34,001 nt of DNA from Gammaproteobacteria bacterium. GTDB taxonomy: Bacteria; Pseudomonadota; Gammaproteobacteria; Pseudomonadales; Azotimanducaceae. The stretch lies in the NCBI GenBank assembly GCA_027297435.1, contig JAPUIA010000172.1, positions 1 through 34,001 of the forward strand, in the 5' to 3' direction. Below, piece by piece: positions 1-8,325 of the stretch. Every line of letters begins with the position of its first letter. Position 1 is the stretch's first letter. The notes under the pieces are model-generated. The model was given only the letters and a program-made list of their open reading frames with translations. It was not told where the DNA came from and ran no database searches. Position numbers and translations under genes: made by a program.

Positions 1-200
1 ACCTTGAGACGCATCTCTGCCGCGGCTTTGCGGGTAAAGGTGATGGCCAGCAGTTGCTCGGGACGCGTCGCTAGTGACAACAAGCGCAGATAACGGTTGA
101 CGAGTAGTGTGGTCTTGCCGGACCCGGCCGGCGCTTGAACGATGAACGATTGGTTGGGTTCGACGGCCCTGGCACGCGTGGTTGCATCGGCGAGGGTCAT
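1..200 (-). CDS. UvrD/RecB-type DNA helicase, N-terminal fragment
   Basis: The first 66 residues of a superfamily 1 helicase are visible; the rest lies beyond the left edge. A Walker A loop, APAGSGKT, sits at residues 23-30, and [12 protein letters not shown] is the helicase Ia-type motif typical of RecB/AddA/UvrD proteins. The ATG (198-200) overlaps the TGA of the upstream nuclease gene in an ATGA arrangement, so the two are probably co-translated. With an AddB-like nuclease as partner, the likely role is double-strand-end resection by an AddAB/RecBCD-like complex. That role is inferred from the pair, since the nuclease domain of this protein cannot be seen. Confidence 0.85.
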   Translation of the reverse strand, partial: MTLADATTRARAVEPNQSFIVQAPAGSGKTTLLVNRYLRLLSLATRPEQLLAITFTRKAAAEMRLK

Positions 201-2752
201 GGATCGGTCATCGCGTCGATGCGACAAAAACTCGCGAGATGGCAGGTGTCGCAGACGCTCTGAGCATAGGGTTGCACGGCCGCGAAACCCGATCGATATT
301 CGTCGACCAGATCGTCCAGTTGTCGCTGCCACCGATCCGTCAATGCCGGCCAACCGCCTTCGGGCAGACGCGTGCGGCGTACGGGGCCAAGTTCGATCTC
401 GCCATCGGCAAGACCCGTCATGCGCACGCCGTTGTCCGCGATGCGGGCAAACAGGGTCGCGCGTATGGTTGGTGTGCTCAGCGCATAGATCGGCAGCTGC
501 GGTTCGATGAGTCGGTCGGTCAACAGGCGGTTGGCAACTGCCGTGCCGGTTTTGTAATCGATGACCAGTTGGCGTGCTCCGTGGGCCGTCTGTACCTCGT
601 CGAGGCGGTCGATTCTGAGCGACAACTGCATGCCCGGTAGTGCTAGGCGACTCTCCATCTCGAGACCGACGATCGTGAAGGCCGGTCGCTCTGCCTCGAG
701 TTCGACCCAAGCGGACAGCAACCTTTGCAGGCGTGCAATTTCCGCGTCGCGGTAGAGTCTGGGTGCCCGCCTCAGGTGCTTGCGCACGGCGTGGGTCGCT
801 GCAGCCTGAATCTGTTGCGCGCCGACGTGGGAGTCCAATTCACTGGCCCGGTAAAGCTCGTACAAAGCCTCGTGAACCAATAGGCCGCGCTCCAGCGGAT
901 TGGGAAAGCTATGGGGTGGTTGCGTCTCTCTCAGATCGAGACGGTGAATGGCCCATGCGCGAAACGGACACTGGGCCTGGTTGCGCAAGAGGCTCGTTCC
1001 GCCCTTGGTGACGATACCCGTAACCGGGGTGCCAGACTGTTCCAGCATCGGTTCTAAGGCCGCCTTAGGTGGCTGCGTCAGCCATGGATGGCGACGGGCC
1101 CGATACCGGGGGATGAGCTGACGGATGGGCACAAGGTCGACGTCGTCAACCAGTTCGCTGCATTGATGCTGCTCGTCGCCAGCATCGGAGGCATGACTCA
1201 GCACCAGGTTGCGGGTTGCTTTGTGCCAACTTGCTGTTTGGCGCTCAGCGAAAGCGCGTTCGGCGTCGTGATCTATTCTGGGTACGTTGTGTTGGCGCTG
1301 CAGCGCGATCGGAAGCAGTGGGTTTGGCGTCGGCGTCGCCGGCCAAGCGGTGTCCTGCAGTCCGGCTATCCACAGATGCGAGAACGTCAGGCCGGTGGTT
1401 TCCAAGTACCCCAGTATCTGCACGGGTGCGGGTGCTCGCTCCGGCGCGAACATCCGATTCTCCAGCATTCGCTCGAGCGTCGTGAGGGCGACTTCGGCCG
1501 TACAGTTAGGTAAACCTTCGAGTCCGCGCAAGCCGTCGAGCGATTCGACGATGGCTTGGCGGGCCTGGTATTGGACGCTGTCGATGCCGACCACGTTCCA
1601 GCTCGCACTCTCGAGCGCATCCTGAAAAGTCTTGACCCATGCTCCGAAACCATCGGGATGTGGCGCGTTACGCAACGCGCACAATGCCTCCACCGTGGGG
1701 TTGGAACGACCTAGATCGCCAACATGAACTTCTTCACGCAGCCCGGTTGGCAGGGTCAGGTTGGCAAGGCGGGTAAACGGTGCGTTGAGCAAGTGGATCA
1801 GCTCGGCATGTCGAAGGCGGGTGAATACCAACTGCAAGAGCCGACGAGCGCCTCGCCAAACCGGTTGGTGGGTCAAGGCCATGCCGCCGGAAATGTCGTA
1901 CGCGTTCGGAGTATCACTGAACTCGACTCCGAATGCGTGATCAACCATGGCGTAGCGTTGGGTGAGATATGGCACGACGATGCCGATGCGTGCCCCTGGC
2001 TGCCGGTTCATGATCTGACGGCTCCATTGCGCGGCAGCATGTATCTCTTGCGCGCGTGACGTCACTTCTATGCGTTTGCGGGTTCTGGCGGGTTGGCCCC
2101 GCGGGTGCGACGTGGAGGCGGGATGTTCCGTCACGGTTCCGCCCGCTGCTGCAACTGCCTGCAGATAGCCGCGCACCTGCGGGCTGATGACGTCGAATGC
2201 GAGCAGATGCAGCAGCTCCCGTTGGGGCTCGATCGCACCGGGCAGTTCGGCTTCGGTGATCAGGTTCGCGTCCCTCAGCCGTTGCCGAAAACGGGTCGCC
2301 CAACGTTTATACGTCCGGGTGTTGTGCGTGTGTGCGAAGCGCACGTCGTCGATATCGATCTGCCATTGATTGAGCAACTGCCAGGCATCTTGGGCCAGCG
2401 TCGCAAGGTGGGCGGTGCCGTCGTCCGCCAACTCCTGCCATAGCACAAATTCGCCATCGAGCGACAGCAGGCGCTGCTGCAGCGGATACTCTTGATAGTT
2501 TGCGTGAAAGTAGCGCTGCAAGCTGGTGACGTTGGGGCGCTGCCAGGCTGTGCGGCCTGCTGCGAGTTGCTCCTCGTCGTAGGTGCGAACGAACTCTCGA
2601 CACAATCGTTCGTTGGGCGTAACGATGCATTGTTCCGGGCAGGCGTCGAACAAATTTCGGGAGGGTTTGAAAAAATGCGCGGGCACGAAGTTGATTCTAT
2701 GGGTCGAGTGTCGCAATCGCCAACCCCATCGGCCAATGTAGAATGGCATCAC
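197..2752 (-). CDS. AddB-like PD-(D/E)XK nuclease (probable DNA repair protein)
   Basis: Up to 851 residues. The N-terminus has IVTPNERL where an active helicase would have a Walker A loop, as in AddB-type degenerate helicases. The C-terminus carries a PD-(D/E)XK nuclease: VIDYKTG (Asp and Lys near 732 and 734) followed by QLPIYAL. An AddB-type iron-sulfur staple is suggested by AQCPFRAWA plus C834-x2-C837-x5-C843. It resembles the family usually named 'probable DNA repair protein'. The coordinates give the longest reading. That start (GTG 2752) lies only 20 bases from divergent rimO and lacks a good ribosome site. A GTG at 2686 (VPAHFFKPS) fits the family length better and leaves room for a promoter. 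It is ATGA-coupled to the helicase gene. Confidence 0.85.
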   Translation of the reverse strand: MMPFYIGRWGWRLRHSTHRINFVPAHFFKPSRNLFDACPEQCIVTPNERLCREFVRTYDEEQLAAGRTAWQRPNVTSLQRYFHANYQEYPLQQRLLSLDGEFVLWQELADDGTAHLATLAQDAWQLLNQWQIDIDDVRFAHTHNTRTYKRWATRFRQRLRDANLITEAELPGAIEPQRELLHLLAFDVISPQVRGYLQAVAAAGGTVTEHPASTSHPRGQPARTRKRIEVTSRAQEIHAAAQWSRQIMNRQPGARIGIVVPYLTQRYAMVDHAFGVEFSDTPNAYDISGGMALTHQPVWRGARRLLQLVFTRLRHAELIHLLNAPFTRLANLTLPTGLREEVHVGDLGRSNPTVEALCALRNAPHPDGFGAWVKTFQDALESASWNVVGIDSVQYQARQAIVESLDGLRGLEGLPNCTAEVALTTLERMLENRMFAPERAPAPVQILGYLETTGLTFSHLWIAGLQDTAWPATPTPNPLLPIALQRQHNVPRIDHDAERAFAERQTASWHKATRNLVLSHASDAGDEQHQCSELVDDVDLVPIRQLIPRYRARRHPWLTQPPKAALEPMLEQSGTPVTGIVTKGGTSLLRNQAQCPFRAWAIHRLDLRETQPPHSFPNPLERGLLVHEALYELYRASELDSHVGAQQIQAAATHAVRKHLRRAPRLYRDAEIARLQRLLSAWVELEAERPAFTIVGLEMESRLALPGMQLSLRIDRLDEVQTAHGARQLVIDYKTGTAVANRLLTDRLIEPQLPIYALSTPTIRATLFARIADNGVRMTGLADGEIELGPVRRTRLPEGGWPALTDRWQRQLDDLVDEYRSGFAAVQPYAQSVCDTCHLASFCRIDAMTDP

Positions 2753-2772
2753 CTTTACAACAGGGTTTCCGA

Positions 2773-4098
2773 ATGTCGGGAAAGGTCGGACTCGTTAGCT
2801 TAGGTTGTCCCAAGGCGATGGTCGATTCAGAAGCCATTCTGACGCAGTTGGCCAGCGCCGGTTATGCATCGTGGGGAGCCGTGGCGGACGCCGACGTCAT
2901 GATCGTCAATACCTGTGGGTTCATTGACCTTGCCAGGGATGAGTCGCACGCAGCGATCGCGGCCGCTCTCGACAGTCACGACAAGGTGATCGTCACGGGT
3001 TGTTTGGGCGCCGATGCCGACGCACTGAGATCGCGCTATCCGAGGTTGCTGGCTGTCACCGGTCCTCAAGCAGCCGCAGCCGTGGTCGACGCCGTACGCG
3101 CTGCGACCCCAGGCGAGGCAGGCGTCGAATACCTCATGGGTCCTGCGGGCATCAAACTGACCCCTCCCCACTATGCGTACCTAAAGATTTCAGAAGGCTG
3201 CAACCACCGATGCAGTTTTTGCATCATTCCGAAGATGCGCGGCAAGCTGCGTTCGCGACCGATTGGCGAGGTGTTGTCTGAGGCGGAAAGGTTGGTCGAC
3301 CAGGGGGCACGCGAGCTCTTGGTCATCGCCCAAGATACCAGCGCCTATGGCGTCGATCTCAAATACGCCGAAGACCGCCATCGCGGCCGAAGCCTCGCGA
3401 GCAACCTGGTCACCCTCGTCACAGAGCTTGGTAAGATCGCTGAATGGGTACGCCTTCACTACGTGTACCCTTATCCGAACGTCGATGACCTGATTCCCTT
3501 GATGGTGCAAGGGTTGGCCTTACCGTATCTGGATATTCCGCTGCAACACGGCTCGCCGCGATTGTTGAAGGCGATGCGGCGGCCGCAGTCGAGCGACAAA
3601 ACCTTACAGCGCATCGAGAAATGGCGGGATGCGTGCCCCGAGATAGTGCTCCGCAGCACCTTCATCGTCGGTTTTCCCGGCGAGACCCAGGCAGATTTCG
3701 AGATGCTGCTGGCGTTTCTGGAGGAAGCACAGCTGGACCGTGTCGGCTGCTTCACCTATTCGGATGTCGAAGGTGCGGCCGCCAACGACTTTGCCGGCCC
3801 CATCGAAGAGTCGGTCAAGCTGGATCGCCAGGAAACCCTGCTCGAACTGCAAGCCGCCATCAGCGCCCGGCGGCTGCAGCGGTATGTGGGCACCAGCCAG
3901 GCGGTGCTCATCGACCACGTGGACGGTGATCGCGCAACCGCTCGTACGCGTGGCGACGCCCCGGAAATCGATGGCACCGTCACGGTGCGTGGTGCAAGGC
4001 GGCTGCGACCCGGGGAGTTTATCGTCGTCAAGATCGATGGCGCCGATGAACATGATTTGTTTGGACGCTACGTAGGGAAGCCGCTGAAAATCGATTAG
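2773..4098 (+). CDS. rimO: Ribosomal protein S12 methylthiotransferase RimO
   Basis: 441 residues, normal for RimO, a radical SAM enzyme that methylthiolates an aspartate of ribosomal protein S12. The N-terminal methylthiotransferase domain has its three cluster cysteines at C12 (LGCPK), C48 (NTCGF) and C77 (TGCLG). The radical SAM CxxxCxxC is C143/C147/C150 (CNHRCSFC). The last ~65 residues form a TRAM RNA-binding domain. LGCPK and PKMRGKLRSRP distinguish it from MiaB. The ATG at 2773 is preferred over one at 2743 because homologues start just before VGLVSLGCPK; CAGGG lies 8 bases upstream. TAGAAT at 2739-2744 is a possible -10 box. Confidence 0.97.
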   Translation: MSGKVGLVSLGCPKAMVDSEAILTQLASAGYASWGAVADADVMIVNTCGFIDLARDESHAAIAAALDSHDKVIVTGCLGADADALRSRYPRLLAVTGPQAAAAVVDAVRAATPGEAGVEYLMGPAGIKLTPPHYAYLKISEGCNHRCSFCIIPKMRGKLRSRPIGEVLSEAERLVDQGARELLVIAQDTSAYGVDLKYAEDRHRGRSLASNLVTLVTELGKIAEWVRLHYVYPYPNVDDLIPLMVQGLALPYLDIPLQHGSPRLLKAMRRPQSSDKTLQRIEKWRDACPEIVLRSTFIVGFPGETQADFEMLLAFLEEAQLDRVGCFTYSDVEGAAANDFAGPIEESVKLDRQETLLELQAAISARRLQRYVGTSQAVLIDHVDGDRATARTRGDAPEIDGTVTVRGARRLRPGEFIVVKIDGADEHDLFGRYVGKPLKID

Positions 4099-4138
4099 AA
4101 TGAGGCTCAGACTCTAGGATAAAAATGCGTAAGGACGA

Positions 4139-4204
4139 ATGATGTGGTATCCCATCGCGAGTTGGTTCGAAAACCAAGAGCAGATAATGCAGGCGCTGCG
4201 CTAG
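4139..4204 (+). CDS. Possible 21-residue leader peptide before the TerB-like gene
   Basis: The frame MMWYPIASWFENQEQIMQALR is preceded by a good Shine-Dalgarno, TAAGGACG, a few bases before tandem ATG codons. It stops at TAG (4202-4204), 10 bases before the ATG of the TerB-like gene, which has a weaker site and is in another frame. It is too short to judge by composition or homology. It could be a small protein, a translational-coupling leader or chance. The ribosome site is the only positive evidence. Confidence 0.3.
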   Translation: MMWYPIASWFENQEQIMQALR

Positions 4205-4214
4205 GGTTATCGCA

Positions 4215-4631
4215 ATGTGGCTGTCTGCACTTTCTGCCGATCAACGCGAGGCGCTTTTGGGTTTGGCCCACAACGTGGTCGTCTCAGACGGCATCCTGGA
4301 CCCGAACGAGGAAGGCATGCTCGACGAGTTCAAACGCGAGATGGAGCTCAATCCTGCGATCGAGGCCGAATACTTGGAACTGGAGGGTATTGACGGCACG
4401 TTTGGCAACCGCAAATCGCGCATCATTGCCTTGCTCAATCTCTTGCGCCTGAGCTACGCGGACGGTGCGTTCGAGATCGAGGAGGAGTGCCTGTTGAAAG
4501 AGGTGAGTCGTGCTTTCGGCGTCGACGATGACGAGTTCATGCTGCTCGACAACTGGGTCCGGCGGTTTTTGAGTCTAGAGGAAGAAGCTCGGGTACTGAT
4601 GGGTGACGAGTCCGCCGGATCGTCGTCTTGA
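4215..4631 (+). CDS. TerB-like helical protein
   Basis: 138 residues, acidic and almost wholly alpha-helical. The repeated pattern VVVSDGILDPNEEGMLDEF (residues 21-39) and LSYADGAFEIEEECLLKEV (about 79-97) is the two-fold acidic motif of TerB/DjlA-N-like domains: a helix, a D/E-rich turn with DG, then a helix. TerB domains are linked to metal or stress responses, but the molecular role of this stand-alone version is unknown. The ATG at 4215 has only a weak ribosome site (AGGG), with a possible leader ORF just before. It converges on the pilZ gene with an 11-base gap. Confidence 0.6.
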   Translation: MWLSALSADQREALLGLAHNVVVSDGILDPNEEGMLDEFKREMELNPAIEAEYLELEGIDGTFGNRKSRIIALLNLLRLSYADGAFEIEEECLLKEVSRAFGVDDDEFMLLDNWVRRFLSLEEEARVLMGDESAGSSS

Positions 4632-4642
4632 GGCACTGCGCA

Positions 4643-5017
4643 TCAGTCGGACAGAACACTTCTCCCGATGGTGTCTTGCATGCGCTGTAGGACGTTTTCG
4701 ACGTAGTTCTGATCGAACTGTAGATCCGACTTGGTACGAAACTGAATGCCGACCCGATAATCGTCACCCACGCGGATGCAGTTGTGGACGATGCCGACCA
4801 CATTGTCGAGACGGTTATCTTCGAACAACAGATCGACAAAAACTTGGACGTCCTTGGCGATCGGTTGATCGACGATTACCGAAAAACCGTGCCGATTGAA
4901 ATCTTTTGCGAGCCCGCTGTAGCGCACCAACCGGCCCCGTGGACGTAACCAGACTTCTAGCGCTTGACTGTCAAAGCGGGGAAGGGCGCGGCGCTCAGCG
5001 GGTTTGGGTGCTGCCAT
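4643..5017 (-). CDS. PilZ-domain protein (probable c-di-GMP receptor)
   Basis: 124 residues, a single PilZ domain. The N-terminal arginine motif is ERRALPRF (RxxxR, R10 and R14), followed by KDFNRHGFSV, which corresponds to the (D/N)xSxxG motif with Asn in place of Ser. Both are the c-di-GMP-contacting elements of the family, so binding is likely but should be tested. There is no output domain, so it probably acts on a partner. A family A repeat end (5018-5033) directly abuts the ATG and, read on this strand, provides AGGA about seven bases before the start, so the repeat appears to supply the ribosome site. Confidence 0.82.
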   Translation of the reverse strand: MAAPKPAERRALPRFDSQALEVWLRPRGRLVRYSGLAKDFNRHGFSVIVDQPIAKDVQVFVDLLFEDNRLDNVVGIVHNCIRVGDDYRVGIQFRTKSDLQFDQNYVENVLQRMQDTIGRSVLSD

Positions 5018-5033
5018 CTAGTGTCCTGTCCCG
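5018..5033. repeat. Family A repeat end
   Basis: CTAGTGTCCTGTCCCG matches the terminal repeat of the intact element at 22225-22385 over CTAG/AGTGTCCTGTCC. It is inverted relative to the copy at 7961-7976 (CCCGACAGGACACTAG; 14 of 16 match after reverse complementing). It lies against the pilZ start codon. Confidence 0.7.
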
Positions 5034-5190
5034 TAACTAACTTCACCGATTCAGGTGTCTAGCGCATCGTATTGAATTGGCAATTCGAGTGATGTGAACT
5101 GACACACACCCGGACACCGTCGTTACATGTTCCTGTCCGGCAATTCACAGCCAAGTCATAGATCAAAAAGAGCGTATTTTGCACAGCGCA
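5034..5190. other. Intergenic stretch with degenerate repeat pieces
   Basis: No gene is seen between pilZ and the J-domain gene. It holds a near-palindrome GAATTGGCAATTC (5074-5086), a 7-bp inverted pair CCGGACA/TGTCCGG with a 17-base loop (about 5113-5143), and TCCTGTCCGGCAATTCACA (about 5131-5149). The last resembles the inner part of the family A terminus (TCCTGTCCGATTAATTCGCA). The J-domain stop lies in CTAGTGCGCTGTGCA (minus strand), which loosely resembles a family B terminus. Confidence 0.4.
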
Positions 5191-5694
5191 CTAGCCAAGA
5201 CGCTTGATAAGCACCCGTCTAGCCTCGTTCAACTGCTGGGCAAGGTAGGTCGAGCCGCCTTTGTCGGGATGGATCTTCGTCATCAGACGCCGGTGTGCAT
5301 CGACGACGTCCTGCTTTGAGGGATTGGGCGCGAGATCGAGGACGGCGCGCGCTTGGTCCGGCGTCATGATGTCTGGCGCTGTGCTGCGTTGGTCGGCGCC
5401 GCTACGTTGGCCAGTGTGGGTGTTTTGGCCGAACTGACTGTACATTCGCCCGAGAAAAGGCAGGTAGCGTATCAGGGAAAAACCGCGCCGTAAGAAAGGT
5501 AGCAAGGCCGCACCAACCGCCGCCAGCCAATGCAATCTACCGGTCGCGGCAAGTAGGCCGAGCGCCGCTACCAACAGCAGCGACGCTGCGGTGATAATCG
5601 TCGTCGCGCGGGTCGGACGTTGCGATAACCACACCAGCCTGAACAGTACGACGAACGCGGCGATAGCGACGAGACTGACTAGGATGATGAGCAT
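5191..5694 (-). CDS. Membrane-anchored J-domain protein (Tim14/DnaJ-like)
   Basis: 167 residues from the ATG at 5694; the frame stays open to a TTG at 5727. Two hydrophobic segments near the N-terminus (LIILVSLVAIAAFVVLFRLV and a second around AASLLLVAALGLLAA) suggest two membrane helices. A short linker with QNTHTGQRSG follows, then a compact C-terminal J domain with the HPD triad at residues 142-144 (IHPDKGG). HPD stimulates DnaK ATPase. The layout resembles Tim14/Pam18-like or DjlC-like co-chaperones that recruit DnaK to the inner membrane. The client is unknown. Neither start has a clear Shine-Dalgarno. Confidence 0.8.
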   Translation of the reverse strand: MLIILVSLVAIAAFVVLFRLVWLSQRPTRATTIITAASLLLVAALGLLAATGRLHWLAAVGAALLPFLRRGFSLIRYLPFLGRMYSQFGQNTHTGQRSGADQRSTAPDIMTPDQARAVLDLAPNPSKQDVVDAHRRLMTKIHPDKGGSTYLAQQLNEARRVLIKRLG

Positions 5695-5771
5695 TGCGAG
5701 AAGGTGGTTTTGTCCGCTAGGAAGCAATTGCGCGAATGACTATGATGCCATGGAACCGACGGTGAGACCGG

Positions 5772-5969
5772 GTGGATAACGCCGAACTCAACAAATGGCT
5801 AGAAGAATTGCGCGTTGAACACCGCGATCTCGATGAAGTGATTCACCACCTGCTGGATACGCGGCACCACGATACGATGCGTATCCAACGCCTCAAGAAA
5901 CGCAAACTCAAGCTCAAAGACATGATCTCCAAACTCAAGAGCGAGCTGATACCGGACCTCGACGCATGA
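5772..5969 (+). CDS. YdcH-family (DUF465) small coiled-coil protein
   Basis: 65 residues, highly charged and helical. The RIQRLKKRKLKLKDMI segment near the middle is the hallmark of the YdcH/DUF465 family, small bacterial coiled-coil proteins of unknown function. It starts at GTG 5772 after GGTGAG. Its TGA overlaps the ATG of the 5'-nucleotidase (ATGA at 5966-5969), so the two are translationally coupled, which hints at a shared role that cannot be named. Confidence 0.82.
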   Translation: MDNAELNKWLEELRVEHRDLDEVIHHLLDTRHHDTMRIQRLKKRKLKLKDMISKLKSELIPDLDA

Positions 5970-6868
5970 CCCAGGCCAAACCGCTCACTGTGGCTATTTC
6001 CTCGCGCGCGCTGTTCGACCTTACTGCCAGCGACCACGTCTACGAAGCACAGGGTTTAGAGGCCTACCGGCAATTTCAGATCGATCACGAAGATGCCGTG
6101 CTGGAGCCGGGCGAAGGTTTCAAATTCGTTGAAAAATTATTAAATATCAATAAGATACTGGGTAAACATCGAGTAGAAATCATATTACTCTCGCGCAACT
6201 CGGCCGATACGGGCTTGCGTATCTTCAACTCGATCAAAGCCCACGAACTGGATATCACCCGAGCCGCCTTTTGCGGAGGCGAGAGCCCGTATCGGTACAT
6301 ACAAGGTTTCGGCTGTGATCTGTTCTTGTCGACGCAAGCCGATGACGTCGGCCACGCGCTGCAACACGGGGTAGCCGCTGCAACATTGCTGGGAAGGGCA
6401 TCTAGGCCCGCCCAGGATGAGTCCAATGAATTGCGATTGGCGTTCGATGGCGATGCCGTGTTGTTCTCGGATGAAGCCGAGCGCATCTACCAAGAGCGGG
6501 GCCTGGATGCGTTCAGCGAGACCGAAGCCGCCGCGGCTGCGGAACCGTTGGAAGGCGGGCCATTCAAATCATTTTTGAAGGCCCTGCACAGCCTTCAGCA
6601 GGAATTCAGCGAAAACTGCCCAATCCGGACGGCCTTGATTACGGCGCGCGGCGCGCCCGCGCACGAACGCGTGATACGCACGCTGCGTGCGTGGGACATA
6701 CGCCTCGATGAGTCGTTGTTTTTAGGTGGGATGGAAAAGACCGCTTTCCTCAAAGCCTTCGGCGCCGACGTGTTCTTCGACGATCAAGCCCAACACTGTG
6801 AACGCGCCGTGCCCCACGTTTCGGCGGGTCACGTGCCCCACGGCATCACGAACGAGAAGACCGCGTAA
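5966..6868 (+). CDS. Cytosolic 5'-nucleotidase (NT5C1-like family)
   Basis: 300 residues with the features of bacterial relatives of cytosolic 5'-nucleotidase I, which dephosphorylate nucleoside monophosphates. Recognisable family segments are VAISSRALFDL at the N-terminus (the Asp is the HAD-type nucleophile), EIILLSRNSADTGLRIFNSI, GGESPYRYIQGFGCDLFLS, FDGDAVLFSDEAE, LITARGAPAHERVIRTLR and the C-terminal GGMEKTAFLKAFGADVFFDDQ. It is ATGA-coupled to the YdcH-like gene and sits upstream of cysB with a 112-base gap. Bases 6121-6180 are strikingly AT-rich (15 of 60 are G or C by hand count) yet encode a conserved segment. Confidence 0.85.
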   Translation: MTQAKPLTVAISSRALFDLTASDHVYEAQGLEAYRQFQIDHEDAVLEPGEGFKFVEKLLNINKILGKHRVEIILLSRNSADTGLRIFNSIKAHELDITRAAFCGGESPYRYIQGFGCDLFLSTQADDVGHALQHGVAAATLLGRASRPAQDESNELRLAFDGDAVLFSDEAERIYQERGLDAFSETEAAAAAEPLEGGPFKSFLKALHSLQQEFSENCPIRTALITARGAPAHERVIRTLRAWDIRLDESLFLGGMEKTAFLKAFGADVFFDDQAQHCERAVPHVSAGHVPHGITNEKTA

Positions 6869-6904
6869 ACACTGCTCGGGAGATTCCTGACGCAAAGGTT
6901 ATAC

Positions 6905-6920
6905 ATAAGCGACTTCTTAT
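6905..6920. promoter_or_regulatory. Dyad ATAAG-N6-CTTAT upstream of cysB
   Basis: A 5-bp perfect inverted repeat (6905-6909 and 6916-6920) in an AT-rich stretch 60-75 bases before cysB. LysR-type regulators bind AT-rich dyads and often autoregulate, so this is a candidate CysB operator. The assignment rests only on position and symmetry. Confidence 0.3.
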
Positions 6921-6980
6921 AGCTTTTTGTGAGGTAATCACGTTACAGTGCGAGTGATTCAAGGGCGCTGACTTACCTGT

Positions 6981-7955
6981 ATGAAACTCCAACAGCTGCG
7001 CTACATCTGGGAAGTTGCACACCACGATCTCAACGTCTCTGCTACGGCTCAGAGTTTGTTTACTTCTCAGCCCGGTATCAGCAAGCAGATTCGTCTGTTG
7101 GAAGACGAGTTGGGTGTCGAGGTCTTCGCACGCAGCGGCAAGCACCTCACCCACATCACGCCGGTCGGCGAAGTCATCATCGAGGTGGCTGGCGACATCC
7201 TGCGCAAGGTCGAATCGATCAAACAGGTCGCGCAGGAATTCAGCGACGAAAAACAGGGCACGCTGTCGATTGCGACGACCCATACGCAAGCGCGCTACGC
7301 ATTGCCGCCGGTCATTCGCAGGTTCCGCGAGCAGTACCCGGATGTCGCGTTGCAGTTGAACCAAGGATCCCCCGCCCAACTTGCGGAGCTGGCCCAAGAA
7401 GGAGACGTCGACTTCGTCATCGCGACGGAGGGCATGGAACTGTTCAACGATCTGGTGATGATGCCCTGTTATCGGTGGTACCGCGACATCGTGGTTCCGA
7501 AAGGCCATCCGCTCACCGAAAAGGCGACGCTCACCCTGGCCGACGTTGCCGCAGAGCCCATCGTGACCTACGTGTTCGGGTTCACCGGCCGCTCAGTGCT
7601 GGACAGCGCATTCATGGCGGAGGGCTTGGATCCCAACGTGGCCTTCACTGCGACCGACACGGACGTCATCAAGACATACGTCCGCCTGGGTGTCGGCGTC
7701 GGCATCATCGCGTCAATGGCATTAGACCCGGAAATCGACGATGACCTCGTCGCGCTGGACGCGTCCCACCTATTCGAGTCGAGCGTCACACACATCGGTT
7801 TTCGGCGTGGCACGTTCCTGCGCAAATTCATGCTCGATTTCATCGAATGGTTTGCCCCGCACCTCGACCGTCGCAAGGTCGAAGAAGCCGTAGCATGTTC
7901 GACGCGGATCGAGCGGGAGAAGTTGTTTGCGGAGCTCGAGTTGCCGATTCGCTAA
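6981..7955 (+). CDS. cysB: LysR-type regulator CysB
   Basis: 324 residues, the standard CysB length. The winged helix-turn-helix fills the first ~60 residues (MKLQQLRYIWEVAHHDLNVS, then TSQPGISKQIRLLEDELG). The effector domain has the CysB/Cbl signature TTHTQARYALPPVI and NQGSPAQLAELAQ, which contact N-acetylserine and sulfate. GFTGRSVLDSAF and TATDTDVIKTYVRLGVGVGII follow. In enterobacteria CysB activates sulfate uptake and reduction genes with N-acetylserine. It faces cysH and the CxxC-protein gene, probable targets, across a short convergent gap. The start at 6981 matches the family N-terminus. Confidence 0.95.
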   Translation: MKLQQLRYIWEVAHHDLNVSATAQSLFTSQPGISKQIRLLEDELGVEVFARSGKHLTHITPVGEVIIEVAGDILRKVESIKQVAQEFSDEKQGTLSIATTHTQARYALPPVIRRFREQYPDVALQLNQGSPAQLAELAQEGDVDFVIATEGMELFNDLVMMPCYRWYRDIVVPKGHPLTEKATLTLADVAAEPIVTYVFGFTGRSVLDSAFMAEGLDPNVAFTATDTDVIKTYVRLGVGVGIIASMALDPEIDDDLVALDASHLFESSVTHIGFRRGTFLRKFMLDFIEWFAPHLDRRKVEEAVACSTRIEREKLFAELELPIR

Positions 7956-7960
7956 CGGGT

Positions 7961-7976
7961 CCCGACAGGACACTAG
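7961..7976. repeat. Family A repeat end
   Basis: CCCGACAGGACACTAG matches the right terminus of the intact element (CGGACAGGACACT) and lies 5 bases after the cysB stop. It faces the copy at 5018-5033, so the two bracket about 2.9 kb in inverted orientation. No target duplication is evident. Confidence 0.6.
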
Positions 7977-7982
7977 CTTTAG

Positions 7983-8315
7983 TTAAACGAAATCGAGGTC
8001 GGGGTTGTCGCGCAGGATTTCGGCGGCCACCTCGGTTGCCTTGACCCGTCCCCTTAAAACCTCTTTGACGAACTTTAAATAAACCGTGTAGACGCTGGTT
8101 TGCGCCCCGTCGCGCACGACGAAAAACGGCGCCCGATCGACGCTCAAAGCGTCCGCCAACTGCATTCCCGGAGATTGGCTATCCGCCTCGTCGGCGACGA
8201 CGACCTCGTCTAGCTGATCGAGGTATCCATCGACGGCGAGACGCCGCTCGACGTCTTGACACTTATCACAGAACTCGCCCGAGGCGAGGCGCTTCTTGAC
8301 GAACGTGATATGCAC
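7983..8315 (-). CDS. Thioredoxin-fold protein with CDKC motif, linked to cysH
   Basis: 110 residues from a GTG at 8315 that has an excellent ribosome site (AAAAGGA) 5-6 bases before it. The N-terminus VHITFVKKRLASGEFCDKCQDVE has a beta strand followed by CxxC at the start of a helix, as in thioredoxin and glutaredoxin folds. RAPFFVVRDG around residues 60-70 fits the cis-Pro strand. It follows cysH by 10 bases on the same strand. APS/PAPS reductases need thioredoxin or glutaredoxin to reduce their catalytic cysteine, so this may be a dedicated reductant. That function is inferred from fold and position; I do not recognise a named family. Confidence 0.65.
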   Translation of the reverse strand: MHITFVKKRLASGEFCDKCQDVERRLAVDGYLDQLDEVVVADEADSQSPGMQLADALSVDRAPFFVVRDGAQTSVYTVYLKFVKEVLRGRVKATEVAAEILRDNPDLDFV

Positions 8316-8325
8316 CGAAGTCCTT

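Noticed and set aside
142-1011. Plus-strand frames opposite the AddB-like nuclease gene
   Set aside because: They are arginine- and serine-rich antisense frames, and the minus-strand product has clear nuclease and cysteine motifs.
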